Assembly: GCA_963835525.1 (NCBI GenBank)
Contig: CAWIFM010000004.1
Span: forward strand, 806,001-870,000
From: DASSUW01 sp963835525
GTDB lineage: Bacteria; Actinomycetota; Thermoleophilia; Solirubrobacterales; Solirubrobacteraceae
Direction: 5' to 3'
Length of the DNA: 64,000 nt
Shown: positions 7,256 through 16,421 of the stretch, in pieces
Position numbering within the stretch: the stretch's first letter is position 1
Layout of the letters: the number at the start of each line of letters is the position of its first letter
The notes under the pieces: generated by a model
The model's input: only the letters and a program-made list of their open reading frames with translations
Told to the model about the DNA's origin: nothing
Database searches by the model: none
Program-made: the position numbers and the translations under genes

Positions 7256-8421
7256 GACACCTCGCGCTGCGCCCGGCGCGGACCGTCCGCCTCCGGTACG
7301 AGTTCGCGAACCGCCAGCCGAGCGCCACCCGCGTGTGGCTGGCGCTGTGCCCCACCGCGCCGGGCCAGGCCGTGACGAGCAGCGAGGTGGCGCTGTCGGG
7401 CGCGCGCGACCGCCTCGACAGCCGCACGCTGGAGGGCAACGAGCTGCTGCACGTCGAGCTCGGGTCCGGCGGGGCGGTGCGGCTCGAGGCGACCGTCGTG
7501 ACCGCCGAGCGGATCCTGATCGACGGCCCCGGGCGCTCGCCGCCTCCGCACGGCTCGCCGCGCGCGTTCGTGCGCGCGACGCCGATGGTGCCGACGGACG
7601 GCGACATCGCCTCGTCGGCGCGGCAGGTCCTTTCGGCACGGGAGGCCGACGATGATGCTCTAGCGCGGGCGCGAGCGTTCTTCGACGAGCTCGTCGAGGG
7701 CGGGTTCCGCTACGTCCACCCGCCGGCCGAGCGCGGCGCCGCCGCGATGTTGCGCGACCGCCGCGGCGACTGCGGCGAGTTCTCCTCGCTGTTCGCGGCC
7801 TGGTGCCGGAGCGCGGGCATCCCGGCCCGGATCGTCTACGGGACGTGGGCCCGCGGGCGGATGAGCGCGCACGCCTGGAACGAGTTCTGGCTCGACGGCG
7901 TCGGCTGGGTGCCGGTCGACGCGAGCCTCGGCTGGGCGATGCGCCACCGGCCGTGGAACTGGCTCGGCCACGGGCTGCCGCTGCGGCCGGAGGCGTACTT
8001 CGCGCGGCTCGACGGGGCGCGGATCGGATTCTCGTACGGCCCGGACGTCGAGCCGGCGCCGGCGTTCGCGCCGGTCTCGGTCGAGGGCGGGACGGAGCTG
8101 CGGGTGGCCGGGCGCGACCTGACGTGGGGCGTCGACACGCTCGACGGAGCGCTGCCGTACCTGCAGCCCGCGTATCCGCGGTTCACGTCGACGCCGGTGC
8201 GGCGGCAGGATCTGCTGGGGCGCTGGCGGGTGGCGGAGCTGGGGCCGGTGGGCGTGCTGGTGGGGGTCCGGAACGCCGCGTTGGCGGTGGTCGCTGTCGC
8301 CGGGGTGGCGTTGGTGTTCGTCGACGTCGTCGCGATCGTGCTCGTTGTGGCGCTTGTAATGCTCGTGGCGGCGGCTGCCGGTGTCGGCGTGCTGCGGCGC
8401 CGGCGAACTGCGGCTGGGTAG
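7252..8421 (+). CDS. Transglutaminase-like cysteine protein with C-terminal membrane anchor
   Basis: Transglutaminase/protease-like protein, 389 residues. An N-terminal beta-rich domain is followed by the papain-like core with the catalytic triad C174 (RGDCGEFSSLF), H207 (SAHAWNEFW) and D223 (VPVDASLGW). Residues about 335-383 form one or two Val/Ala-rich membrane segments ending in a short RRRR tail, so the enzyme domain is probably tethered to the membrane. Substrate unknown. The last codons (encoding TAAG) and the TAG stop are formed by a palindromic repeat at 8406-8458; the convergent gene ends in the same peptide. Confidence 0.83.
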   Translation: MRHLALRPARTVRLRYEFANRQPSATRVWLALCPTAPGQAVTSSEVALSGARDRLDSRTLEGNELLHVELGSGGAVRLEATVVTAERILIDGPGRSPPPHGSPRAFVRATPMVPTDGDIASSARQVLSAREADDDALARARAFFDELVEGGFRYVHPPAERGAAAMLRDRRGDCGEFSSLFAAWCRSAGIPARIVYGTWARGRMSAHAWNEFWLDGVGWVPVDASLGWAMRHRPWNWLGHGLPLRPEAYFARLDGARIGFSYGPDVEPAPAFAPVSVEGGTELRVAGRDLTWGVDTLDGALPYLQPAYPRFTSTPVRRQDLLGRWRVAELGPVGVLVGVRNAALAVVAVAGVALVFVDVVAIVLVVALVMLVAAAAGVGVLRRRRTAAG

Positions 8422-8458
8422 GGAAATGAGGGTTTCGGCGTCCTACCCAGCCGCAGTT
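8406..8458. repeat. Palindromic repeat forming both stop codons of two convergent genes
   Basis: Perfect 17-base inverted repeat: AACTGCGGCTGGGTAGG at 8406-8422 and its complement at 8442-8458, with a 19-base loop. The core AACTGCGGCTGGGTA recurs at 14 kb, 26 kb and 34 kb. Here each arm encodes the terminal TAAG and TAG stop of the flanking gene. A bidirectional terminator role is plausible; there is no T-run. Confidence 0.85.
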
Positions 8459-9408
8459 GAAGTTCGTAGGCCGAGCCTCTCCGCCTCACTCTCCACAGCG
8501 TCCCGCATCGCCGCTGTCACTCGCCCGAACGGCGCGAGCTCGATCCCGCCGCGGCCACGCCGCCACGTGGCGAACACACGCCCGTCGGCGATCGCCACGG
8601 CGCGGATGATGCCGCCGCGCAGCACCTCGCCCGCGTGCCGCTCGGGCAGCACCAGGTGGCGCGAGGCCCAGCCGAGCAGCCACTCGTCGAAGGCCGGCAG
8701 CAGCCGCACGGGGCCGGGCTGCGGCTCGCCGGCCGGCGGCTCCGGGTCCTGCCACGCTCGCCGGACGTCAGCAGCGGGGAGGCCGGACCAGGCCGCGAAG
8801 TCGTCGGCGCTGGCCGGCGCGTGGGCGGCGGCGTAACGGCGGGCGAGCTCGTCGACGGCGGCGTCGCGGTCCGGCAGCGGGCCGGGGTCGAAGGCGCCGT
8901 AGAGCTCCTCGCGGCCGCGGACGCCGACCTCGATCAGCACGCCCGCGAGCGCCGCGCGCCGCACGACGTGGATCGGCGCCTGGCCCTCGGCGTCGACCGG
9001 GACGCCGCGCTCGCGCAGCCGAGCCGCCAGCTCGTGGCGGGTGAGCGGGCCTGCGTCGGCGAGGACGGCGGCGGCCTCGGCGGTGCTGCGCTCGGCGAGC
9101 TCCGGCGGGAGGCCGAGCTGGGTGAGCCGGCGCTGGCCGCGGGAAAGGTGCAGCGGCGCGAAGACCGCCAGCATCAGCGGCACGTCGTCGGCCGCGATCA
9201 GATGCAGCGTGCCGCGCATCGCCCACGTGCGGGCGACCCCGCGCTCGTCGCCCTCGCCGCCGCGCACGCGGACGGCGAGCGCCGCGGCGGCGCGGTCCTG
9301 GGCCTGGATGCCGACGAGCTGCCGGACCACGTCGGCGGGAGCGGCGGGCTTCGCGCCCGCGAGCCGCTGGGCGTGGAGGCGGTGGCGGCGGGACGCTTCG
9401 GCCCTCAG
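8443..9408 (-). CDS. Winged-helix DNA-binding protein, AlkZ-like (HTH_42)
   Basis: Resembles the HTH_42/AlkZ-like family of winged-helix proteins, some of which are DNA glycosylases acting on alkylated or crosslinked bases. Recognisable elements are QLVGIQAQ near the N-terminus, RTWAMRGTLHLIAADD, the GPLTRHELAARL helix and the ending RLLPAFDEWLLGW followed by VATWRR-like strands. Catalytic QxQ-type residues of AlkZ (QAQ) appear present. About 321 residues if translation begins at the CTG at 9408, which overlaps the smc stop; the start is uncertain because no ATG, GTG or TTG fits. The C-terminal STAAG comes from the palindromic repeat. Confidence 0.72.
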   Translation of the reverse strand: MRAEASRRHRLHAQRLAGAKPAAPADVVRQLVGIQAQDRAAAALAVRVRGGEGDERGVARTWAMRGTLHLIAADDVPLMLAVFAPLHLSRGQRRLTQLGLPPELAERSTAEAAAVLADAGPLTRHELAARLRERGVPVDAEGQAPIHVVRRAALAGVLIEVGVRGREELYGAFDPGPLPDRDAAVDELARRYAAAHAPASADDFAAWSGLPAADVRRAWQDPEPPAGEPQPGPVRLLPAFDEWLLGWASRHLVLPERHAGEVLRGGIIRAVAIADGRVFATWRRGRGGIELAPFGRVTAAMRDAVESEAERLGLRTSTAAG

Positions 9409-12400
9409 GCCACGCGCTCCTCCTCGCCGTCGCGCGGCAGCCGGCGCGAGACGACCTTGGAGACGCCGTTGCCCGCCATCGAGACGCCGTACAGGCAGTC
9501 GGCGGCCTCCATCGTGCGCTTCTGGTGCGTGACGACGATGAACTGCGCGCGGCCGGCGAAGCGGCGCAGGAGGGTGAGGAAGCGGTCGATGTTGAGGTCG
9601 TCGAGCGCGGCCTCGACCTCGTCGAGGATGTAGAACGGGCACGGCCGGGCGAGGAAGACGGCGAACAGGAACGCGAGCGCGGTCAGCGACTTCTCGCCGC
9701 CCGACAGCAGCGTCAGGCGCTTGGTCGACTTGCCCGCCGGGGTGATCTCGATCTCGACGCCGGTGTCGTCGTCCTCGTCCTGCTCCTCGGCCTCCGCGGC
9801 GGCTTCTTCGTCGGAGGGAGCCTCCTCGCCGCCGAGCACGGGGCGCGGCCCGGTGTCCTCGCGCACCAGCCGCAGCCGGCCGCGGCCGCCGGGGAAGAGC
9901 TGCTCGGCGACCTCCTCGAAGTTCTTGGCGGCGGCTGCGAAGGTCTGCTCGAAGGCCTCGCGGATGCGGCGGTCGGTGTCGCGGATCAGGCCCTCGAGCT
10001 CGCGCATCGCGGTCTCGAGGTCCTCGCGCTGGCTCTCGAGCTCCTCGACGTGGGCGACCGCCTCGTCGTACTCGCGCTTGGCGAGCGGGTTGACGGGGCC
10101 GAGCTGCTCGCGGCGCCGGCGCAGACGCTCGATCCGGCCCTCGAGGTCGGCGCGGTCGGTCTCGTGGAGCGGCTCCTCGGCGGCCTCGGCCTCGAGCCCG
10201 AGCTTGACCGCCAGCCGGCCGAGCTCGCGGTTGGCGTCGGCGGCGCGGTCGCGCGCCTGCTGGGCGCGCACCTCGCCGCGCGTGACCTCTTCGCCGCGCT
10301 CCTTCAGGCGCGCCTGCACCTGCGTCTCCTGCGCGGCGAAGGCGCGCAGCTCGCCGGCCAGCCGCTCGCCGGCCTCGCGGTCGGCCTGCAGCTCGGCCTC
10401 GAGCACCTCGAGCCGCGTGCCGACCGCCGCGGCGGCTTCGGCGAGCGCCTCGGCGAGCCGCTCGGCCGCGGGGCGCAGCGCCTCGTCGCGCGCCAGCCGC
10501 TCGCTCTCGGCGGCGATCCGGCGCTCGCGTTCGACGCGCTCGCGCTCGGCGCGCTCGATCAGGCGCCGCTCGCTGGCGAGCGCCGAATCGAGCTGCGTGC
10601 GCCGCTCGGCGGCCGGCCCCTCGTCGGGCGCGGTCCGCCGCTGCTCGATCACCCAGCCGGTGTGGCGCTCGGCCTCGGCCGCCTCGTCGCGCTCGCGGGC
10701 GGCCGCGCGAGCCGCGCGGTCGGCTTCGTCGCGGGCGGCGTCGGCGGCCTCGACCGCCCGCGAGGTCTCCTCGACCTTCGCGAGCGCGGCCTGCTCGGCC
10801 TGCGCCGCGCGCTCGACCTCGGCGACGAGCGAGTCGCGCCGGTTGCGCTCGGACAGCACGTGATCCTCGCCGCCGGCGGGCACCTGGCGCAATTCACGCA
10901 TACCCGGTGACCACACGCGCCCGTCGCGCGTGACCGCGACACCGGCAAACCCGGGCGCGAGGCCGCCGAACGAGTCGACGACCCAGACGTCGGCGAGCAG
11001 CGCGGCGGCGAGCCGGCCGTCACCCTCCACCTTGAGATGTGAGAGCAGGGGCTGGGCGCCGGGCGCGGGCGGCGACGAGCCGCTGCCCGGAACGTCGTCC
11101 GGCACGATCAGCGCGGCGCCGCCGTCAGTTCCCGCGCGGTCCAGCAGCCGCGCGCCCTCAGCGAGATCGCCGGCCACGGCGGCGCGCAGGCGCGGACCGA
11201 GCGCGGCGGCGAGGGCGAGCTCGTAGCCCGGCTCGGCGCCGAGGTCGTCGGCCAGCGCGGGGGCGCCGCCCGGGGCGCCCGCGTGGGTGCGAAGGAACTG
11301 GTTGAGCTTGGCCAGCTCGGCGCCGGTGCGGGCGGCCTCGCGGCGCGCGGCGTCGGCGGCCGTGTCGGCCTCGCGGCGGACGGCGCGCGCGGCGTCGGCC
11401 GCGGCGTCGGCCTCGCGGCGGCGCTCCGCGGCCGCGGCGGCCGTCTGGGCGAGCTGCTCGAGCTTGCCGGCGAAGTCCGCGTCGCCGCTGCTCGAGCTCG
11501 GCGAGCTCGCGCTCGAGCCGCTCGCGGCGGTCCTCGGCCAGCTCGGCCAGCTCCGCCTCGAGCGCGGCGATCCGCTCGACGGCGCCGTCATCGGCGCGGT
11601 CGCCCTCAGCCTCGGCCGCGAGCGCGGCGAGCAGGGCGCGCCGCCGGCCGGCACGCGCCTCGAGCTCGGCGGCGGACTCGCGGGCGCGCTCCTCGCGCAG
11701 GCCGATCCGCTCGTGCGCCGAGCGGGCCGCGTAGAAGCGGTTGGCGAGCCCTTCGCGCTCGTTGCCGCGCGAGGCCAGCGCGTTCTCCGCCTGCTCGCGC
11801 TTGGCCGCCACCGCGTGCAGCTCGGCCTCCGTCTCCTCCGCGGCGGCGCGGGCGGCGGCCACGGCGGCTTCCGCCTCCCTCAGGGCGGTGGATGCCGCGC
11901 GCACGTCCTCGCGCGCGAGCGTCCACAGCGCCTCGTCGGTCTGCCGCTCGAGCCGCTCGTGCAGCTCGGCCGCCTCGGCCTGGCGCTTCAAGGGCCGCAG
12001 CCGCGTGCGCGCCTCGCGCTCGACGTCGAGCGCGCGGTCCAGGTTGTCCTGCGTGCGGGCGAGCTTGAGCTGCGCCCGGCGGCGCCGCTTGCGGTGCTTG
12101 CCGAGCCCGGCCGCCTCCTCGATCAGCATCCGCCGGTCGCGCGGCTTGGAGGTCACGATCGCCTCCACGCGGCCTTGCGAGACGACCGAGTGCATCTCCT
12201 TGCCGAGGCCGGTGTCGGACAGCAGCTCGAGCACGTCGGTCAGCCGGCAGCGCGCCCCGTTGACCCGGTACTCGCCCTCGCCCGCGCGGTTGAGCCGCCG
12301 CACGATCGAGATCTCTCCGGCCGGCAGGTCGACCGCGCCGGTCGCGTTGTCGAGCACCACCTCGACCTCGGCCTCGGACCGCGCCTGCACGCCGTGGGCG

Positions 12401-12603
12401 CCGGCGAAGATCACGTCCTGCATCGACTGCCCGCGGACGGCGAGCGGCGACTGCTCGCCCATCGCCCACAGCACCGCGTCGGTGATGTTCGACTTGCCGG
12501 AGCCGTTGGGCCCGACGACCACCGACACGCCGGGCGAGAAGTCCAGCCGCGTGCGGTCCGGGAACGACTTGAAGCCCTTGAGGGTGATCGACCTCAGATG
12601 CAC
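9405..12603 (-). CDS. smc: Chromosome segregation ATPase SMC, with one frameshift
   Basis: Structural maintenance of chromosomes ATPase, core of condensin. N-terminal GPNGSGKSN (residues 31-39), long coiled coils, a hinge around GAALIVPDDVPG, and C-terminal LSGGEKSLTALA with Walker B YILDEVEAALD are all present. The reading frame changes near 11480-11495: the upstream frame runs to LERELAELEQRRR and the downstream frame resumes at ADFAGKLEQLAQT. The span of 3199 bases is one more than a multiple of three, so a single extra base explains it. With the base removed the protein is about 1065 residues, somewhat short for SMC. Because smc is nearly essential a sequencing error is more likely than gene loss. 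GTG start lies one base after the rnc stop. Confidence 0.9.
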
Positions 12604-12604
12604 G

Positions 12605-13252
12605 TCACGTCTCCAGGCCGTCCAGTGCCGTCTCGGCCGCCGCCTGCTCGGCCTCCTTCTTCGAGCGGCCGGCGCCGCGCGCCAGCTCCTCGCCCTCCAC
12701 CATCGCGGCCACCTCGAAGCGCCGCTCGTGCGGCGGGCCCTCCTCGGCCGTCACGTCGTAGATCACGACCGCGCCGCGGCGCGCCAGGCGCTCCTGGAGC
12801 GCGGACTTGAAGTCGGCCGGCCGCTCGAGCGACTGCTCGATCTCCGGCGTGAAGGCCTCGACCACCGCCTCGGCGGTCCGCTCGTAGCCGAACTGCAGGT
12901 AGCAGGCCCCGATCACGGCCTCGACGACCGAGGCCAGCACCCGCTCGGTCTGCGCCAGCGCCTCGGTGGCCGGCCCCGCGAACTCGTCCGGCGCCGCCGT
13001 CCGCAGCCGCTCCGGGATGCCCAGGCGCTCCGCCACCGCGCGGCACGAGCGGCCCGACACCGCCTGCGCGCGGATCTTGGTCAGCCGCCCGGCGCCGTAG
13101 CTCTCGAGCCGCGGGAACAGGTGGGTGGTGACGGCCAGGCCGAGCACCGAGTCGCCCAGGAAGGCGAGGCGCTCGTACGCGTCGCCGCGCTCCTCCACCC
13201 ACGACGCATGCGTGACCGCCTGCCGGGCGAGATCGTCCGGCAGCTGTTCCAC
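12605..13252 (-). CDS. rnc: Ribonuclease III
   Basis: Double-strand-specific endoribonuclease for rRNA and mRNA processing, 215 residues. Signature ERLAFLGDSVLGL at residues 27-39 with the catalytic carboxylates, second acidic site EAVIGACYLQFG, and a C-terminal dsRNA-binding domain (DFKSALQERLARRG to SKKEAEQAAAETAL). Start taken as GTG 13252; a CTG eight codons upstream could add residues resembling the usual N-terminal helix. Lies between acpP and smc, the widespread plsX-acpP-rnc-smc order. Confidence 0.94.
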   Translation of the reverse strand: MEQLPDDLARQAVTHASWVEERGDAYERLAFLGDSVLGLAVTTHLFPRLESYGAGRLTKIRAQAVSGRSCRAVAERLGIPERLRTAAPDEFAGPATEALAQTERVLASVVEAVIGACYLQFGYERTAEAVVEAFTPEIEQSLERPADFKSALQERLARRGAVVIYDVTAEEGPPHERRFEVAAMVEGEELARGAGRSKKEAEQAAAETALDGLET

Positions 13253-13276
13253 CAGGTCGTGGAGCTGGCGCAGCGG

Positions 13277-13561
13277 TCAGGATCCCGGCTCGCGGTCGAC
13301 GGCGCCGCCCGCGGGCGCGGACGGTGGGTGGGCGAGCACGAAGTCGACCGCGGCGCCCACGGTCTGGATCCGCGCCGCCTCCTCATCGGACATCTTGATC
13401 CCGTACGTGTCCTCGAGCTCCTGCACCAGCGTGTAGAGGTCCAGCGAGTCGGCCGACAGGTCCTCGCGGAAGTGCGTGGACTCGGTGATCCGCGCCGGAT
13501 CGAGCTGCAGCTCGTCGGCGAGGTGGGCACGGATCAACTCGAGGACTTCCTCTCGCGTCAC
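13277..13561 (-). CDS. acpP: Acyl carrier protein
   Basis: Carrier of growing acyl chains in fatty acid synthesis. The 94-residue acidic protein has the phosphopantetheine attachment Ser39 in SADSLDLYTLVQELED. It is longer than the common 77-80 residues through a C-terminal tail rich in Pro, Ala and Gly. Note DSLDLYTLV instead of the usual DSLDTVELV. The GTG start overlaps the plsX stop (GTGA), coupling it to the phospholipid enzyme it serves. Confidence 0.93.
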   Translation of the reverse strand: MTREEVLELIRAHLADELQLDPARITESTHFREDLSADSLDLYTLVQELEDTYGIKMSDEEAARIQTVGAAVDFVLAHPPSAPAGGAVDREPGS

Positions 13562-14573
13562 TGGTCCGGCAAGCTAGCGGCCGCTTCGGACACCTTCCGG
13601 AGCGCCCCCGCCGCGGCCAGGCGCTCGTAGGTTCGGCCGGTGACGTCGTGCTCCACGCCGCGGGCGGCGACCTCGATGGCGCGCGCGAAGCCGCGGGCGC
13701 CGAACGAGCCGTGCGGGACCACGCCGAGCTTGCGCAGGCCGAGCAGGACGGCGCCGCCGGCCTCCTCGGGATCGAGCTCGTCACGCAGGCCGCGCAGCGC
13801 GGCTTGAGCAGCAGCCCGCCGAGCTTGGCGCGCGTGGACGACATGGCGGCGTCGCGGACGGCGCCGAGCAGCGCGGCCGACGCGCCCTCCATCACCTTCA
13901 GCGTCACGTTGCCGGCGAAGCCGTCCGCCACGATCACGTCGGCGGCGCCGGTGCCGATCGCGAACCCCTCGACGTTGCCGACGAAGTTGAGGTCGCCCGG
14001 GTGGTCACGCAGCTCGGCGTGGGCGGCGACCACGACCTCCGGGCCCTTGCCGGGCTCCTCGCCGTTCGAGAGCAGCGCGACCCGCGGGCGCTCGATGCCC
14101 ATCACGGCCTCCATGAAGGCCGCGCCCATGTGGGCGAACTGGACAAGGTGCTCCGGCCGGACCTCGACGTTGGCCCCCGCGTCGAGGAGCAGGAACGGCG
14201 CCTTGGGGACGGGCACGACGACGGCGAGAGTGGGTCGGTGCACGCCACGGGCGCGCTTGAAGGTGAAGAGGGACGCGGCCAGCGCCGCGCCCGTCGATCC
14301 GCCGCTGACGAGCGCGTCGGCCCGCCCGTCGGCGACGGCCTGCACCGCCTGGACGATCGAGGCGTCGGGCGTGCGCCGTACGGCCCGGGCGGGATCAGGG
14401 TCCTTGGCGATCGAGACCGGCGCGTCGACGACCTCGATGTGCGGCGCGCCCTCACCCATCTCCGCGCGCGGTCCGAACAGGATCACGCGCACACCCTCGA
14501 CGAGGGCAGCACCTCGAGCCACCTCGGCAGGACCCCGGTCGGCGCCGTTCGCGTCGACCGCGACGGTCACCAT
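13558..14573 (-). CDS. plsX: Phosphate acyltransferase PlsX, with one frameshift
   Basis: Converts acyl-ACP to acyl-phosphate, the first step of phospholipid synthesis in most bacteria. N-terminal VAVDANGADRGPAEVARG, VSGGSTGAALAASLF and the VADGFAGNVTLKVMEG motif are clear. After GGLLLKP (near 13801) the frame is lost; adding one base restores ALRGLRDELDPEE and then a continuous reading frame through GARGFARAIEVAARG to a TGA overlapping acpP. The length of 1016 bases is one short of a multiple of three. Corrected length 338 residues, normal for PlsX. A single-base sequencing deletion is the simplest explanation in an essential gene. Confidence 0.9.
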
Positions 14574-14582
14574 TGCCGGTTC

Positions 14583-14786
14583 CTAGTGGTCGTGGTCGTG
14601 ATCGTGATCGTGCGAGACGTCCACGACCCCGCGACCGCCGTAGGTGCCGCAGTGCGGGCACACCCGGTGCGGGCGGCGCGGCTGGTGGCACTGCGGGCAG
14701 GCGTTGACCGTGGGCGCGGAGATCTTGTGCTGCGCGCGGCGCTTGCTCGTGCGAGCGTGCGACTGCTTCTGCTTGGGAACGGCCAT
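14583..14786 (-). CDS. rpmF: Ribosomal protein bL32, zinc type, with His-Asp tail
   Basis: Large-subunit protein of 67 residues. MAVPKQKQSHARTSKRRAQ is the classic N-terminus, and two CxxC pairs (CPQC, CPHC) make this the zinc-binding version. The C-terminus ends in an unusual alternating tail HDHDHDHDH, which could bind additional metal. First gene of the rpmF-plsX-acpP-rnc-smc block; the DUF177 gene that usually precedes rpmF is instead at 22.7 kb. Confidence 0.94.
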   Translation of the reverse strand: MAVPKQKQSHARTSKRRAQHKISAPTVNACPQCHQPRRPHRVCPHCGTYGGRGVVDVSHDHDHDHDH

Positions 14787-14821
14787 GGGCGACGCAGAAG
14801 GGTAGCGGAAGGACGAACTTC

Positions 14822-14962
14822 AACGGCGCTGGGTAAGGGAAGCGAGGGAGCCGGGCGCGCGGCGGTCCATGGCGATTTCACGGCGATATGCGCCGTAAAC
14901 TCGCCAAGCGCTTGGAGACAGCAGCCGCGCCGGCATCCCCGCCTCCCTACCCAGCCGCAGTT
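14822..14962. repeat. Imperfect inverted pair of the AACTGCGGCTGGGTA repeat
   Basis: The 184-base gap between rpmF and the GGDEF gene carries a degenerate plus-strand copy (AACGGCGCTGGGTAAGGGAA, from 14822) and an exact minus-strand core (TACCCAGCCGCAGTT, 14948-14962), about 110 bases apart. Between them a small perfect hairpin ACGGCG-ATATG-CGCCGT lies near 14880-14896. No gene is seen in this gap. Confidence 0.7.
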
Positions 14963-14970
14963 GACGTTCG

Positions 14971-16323
14971 TCAGCGCCGGCGTTCCGGAGCGATCGACGC
15001 CTCGAGGAGCGCGGTCACGTCCGGGCCCGGCACCGGGCGGCTGAAGTGGAAGCCCTGCGCGATGCGGCAGCCGTTGGCGACCAGGAAGTCGGCGTGCTCG
15101 GCCTCCTCGACGCCCTCGGCCACCACGTCGCAGCCGCAAGCGTCGGCGAGCCGCAGGATCGCCGAGTAGACGGCGGTGGCCTGCGGGTCCTCGGGGACGC
15201 CGGCCAGGAACGCGCGGTCGACCTTGATGATCTGGACCGGCAGCTCGCGCAGGCGCCACAGCGAGGAGTAGCCGGCGCCGAAGTCGTCGATCGCCAGCGC
15301 GAAGCCGGCGGCGCGCAGCTCGCCGAGCACCGGCAGCAGCCGCGAGGCCTCCAGCGACCACGCCGACTCGGTGATCTCGAGCACGAAGCGGCCGGGCTCG
15401 ATCCCGTGGGCGTTGACCACCTCGGCGAAGCGCCGCGCCACGTCCGGGCGGCGGAGCTGGCGCGGCGAGACGTTGAAGCCCACGTTCGGGTACAGGCCGG
15501 CCTCCGCCCACGCGCGTGCCTGGGCGCAGACCTCGGTCAGCACCCAGTCGCCGAGCGCCTCGATCACGCCGGTGCGCTCGGCCACGGGGATGAACTCGGC
15601 GGGCGGGACGAGGCCCTGGCGGGAGGGGTCGCGCCAGCGCACGAGCGACTCGACGCCGATCGCTCTCCGGTCCGCGAGCCGCAGGATCGGCTGGTGGTGG
15701 AGCTCGAGCTCACCGCGCTCGATGCCGCGCCGCAGGCGAGCGGCCAGCTCGAGCCGGGCGATCGGGTCGACGGTGCCGTCGCCGTAGACGTTGACGCCGC
15801 CGCCGGCGCCCTTCGCCTCGTACATGGCGGCGTCGGCGTGCTTGCGCAGCGCGTCCGGAGTCTCGGCGTCGTCGGGGAACAGGCTGATGCCGATGGCCGC
15901 GTCGACGAGCAGCTCGGCGGCGCCGAGCGAGAACGGGGCGTGCATGGCGTCGGCGATCCGCTGGCCGACGGCCTCGGCCGCGTCGCGCCCCGCCGCCGGC
16001 AGGTCGCGGATGAGGACGAGGAACTCGTCGCCGCCCTGGCGCACCACGAGGTCGCCCGGGCGGACGGCCTTGCGCAGGCGATCGGCGACCTGGCACAGCA
16101 GCTCGTCGCCGAGGTCGTGGCCGAGTGAGTCGTTCACGCGCTTGAACTCGTTCAGGTCCGCGAACGCAAGTGCCACCGAGGTGCCCGCGGCGCGCGCGTC
16201 GACGATCGCGCTCACGAGCGCGGCCTCGAGCGCCGAGCGGTTGGCCAGCCCGGTCAGAGGGTCGTGGTACGCGAGGTAGGCGATCTCCCCGCGCGCGTGT
16301 GTTCCCGCCGCTGACATCGACAC
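14971..16323 (-). CDS. GGDEF-EAL cyclic-di-GMP enzyme without sensor domain
   Basis: Bifunctional c-di-GMP synthesis/degradation protein, 450 residues, soluble. The GGDEF domain has YHDPLTGLANR and an intact GGDEF at 97-101, with an RPGD inhibitory I-site five residues before it. The EAL domain has VESLVRW (Ser in place of Ala), NVSPRQL, EITES, DDFGAGYSSL, IKVDRAF and AEGVEE, so all metal-binding carboxylates are kept and phosphodiesterase activity is likely. There is no PAS, GAF or membrane part. GTG 16323 or ATG 16317 could be the start. Confidence 0.93.
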   Translation of the reverse strand: MSMSAAGTHARGEIAYLAYHDPLTGLANRSALEAALVSAIVDARAAGTSVALAFADLNEFKRVNDSLGHDLGDELLCQVADRLRKAVRPGDLVVRQGGDEFLVLIRDLPAAGRDAAEAVGQRIADAMHAPFSLGAAELLVDAAIGISLFPDDAETPDALRKHADAAMYEAKGAGGGVNVYGDGTVDPIARLELAARLRRGIERGELELHHQPILRLADRRAIGVESLVRWRDPSRQGLVPPAEFIPVAERTGVIEALGDWVLTEVCAQARAWAEAGLYPNVGFNVSPRQLRRPDVARRFAEVVNAHGIEPGRFVLEITESAWSLEASRLLPVLGELRAAGFALAIDDFGAGYSSLWRLRELPVQIIKVDRAFLAGVPEDPQATAVYSAILRLADACGCDVVAEGVEEAEHADFLVANGCRIAQGFHFSRPVPGPDVTALLEASIAPERRR

Positions 16324-16421
16324 ATCCGAAATCGGCCGGAAGCGCCACGAACTTGACTCTGGAGCGCCGATTGGATGCGGTGCGAGGCCGGTTTCGCCGA
16401 CCTCGCCCGCACGGGAAGACC

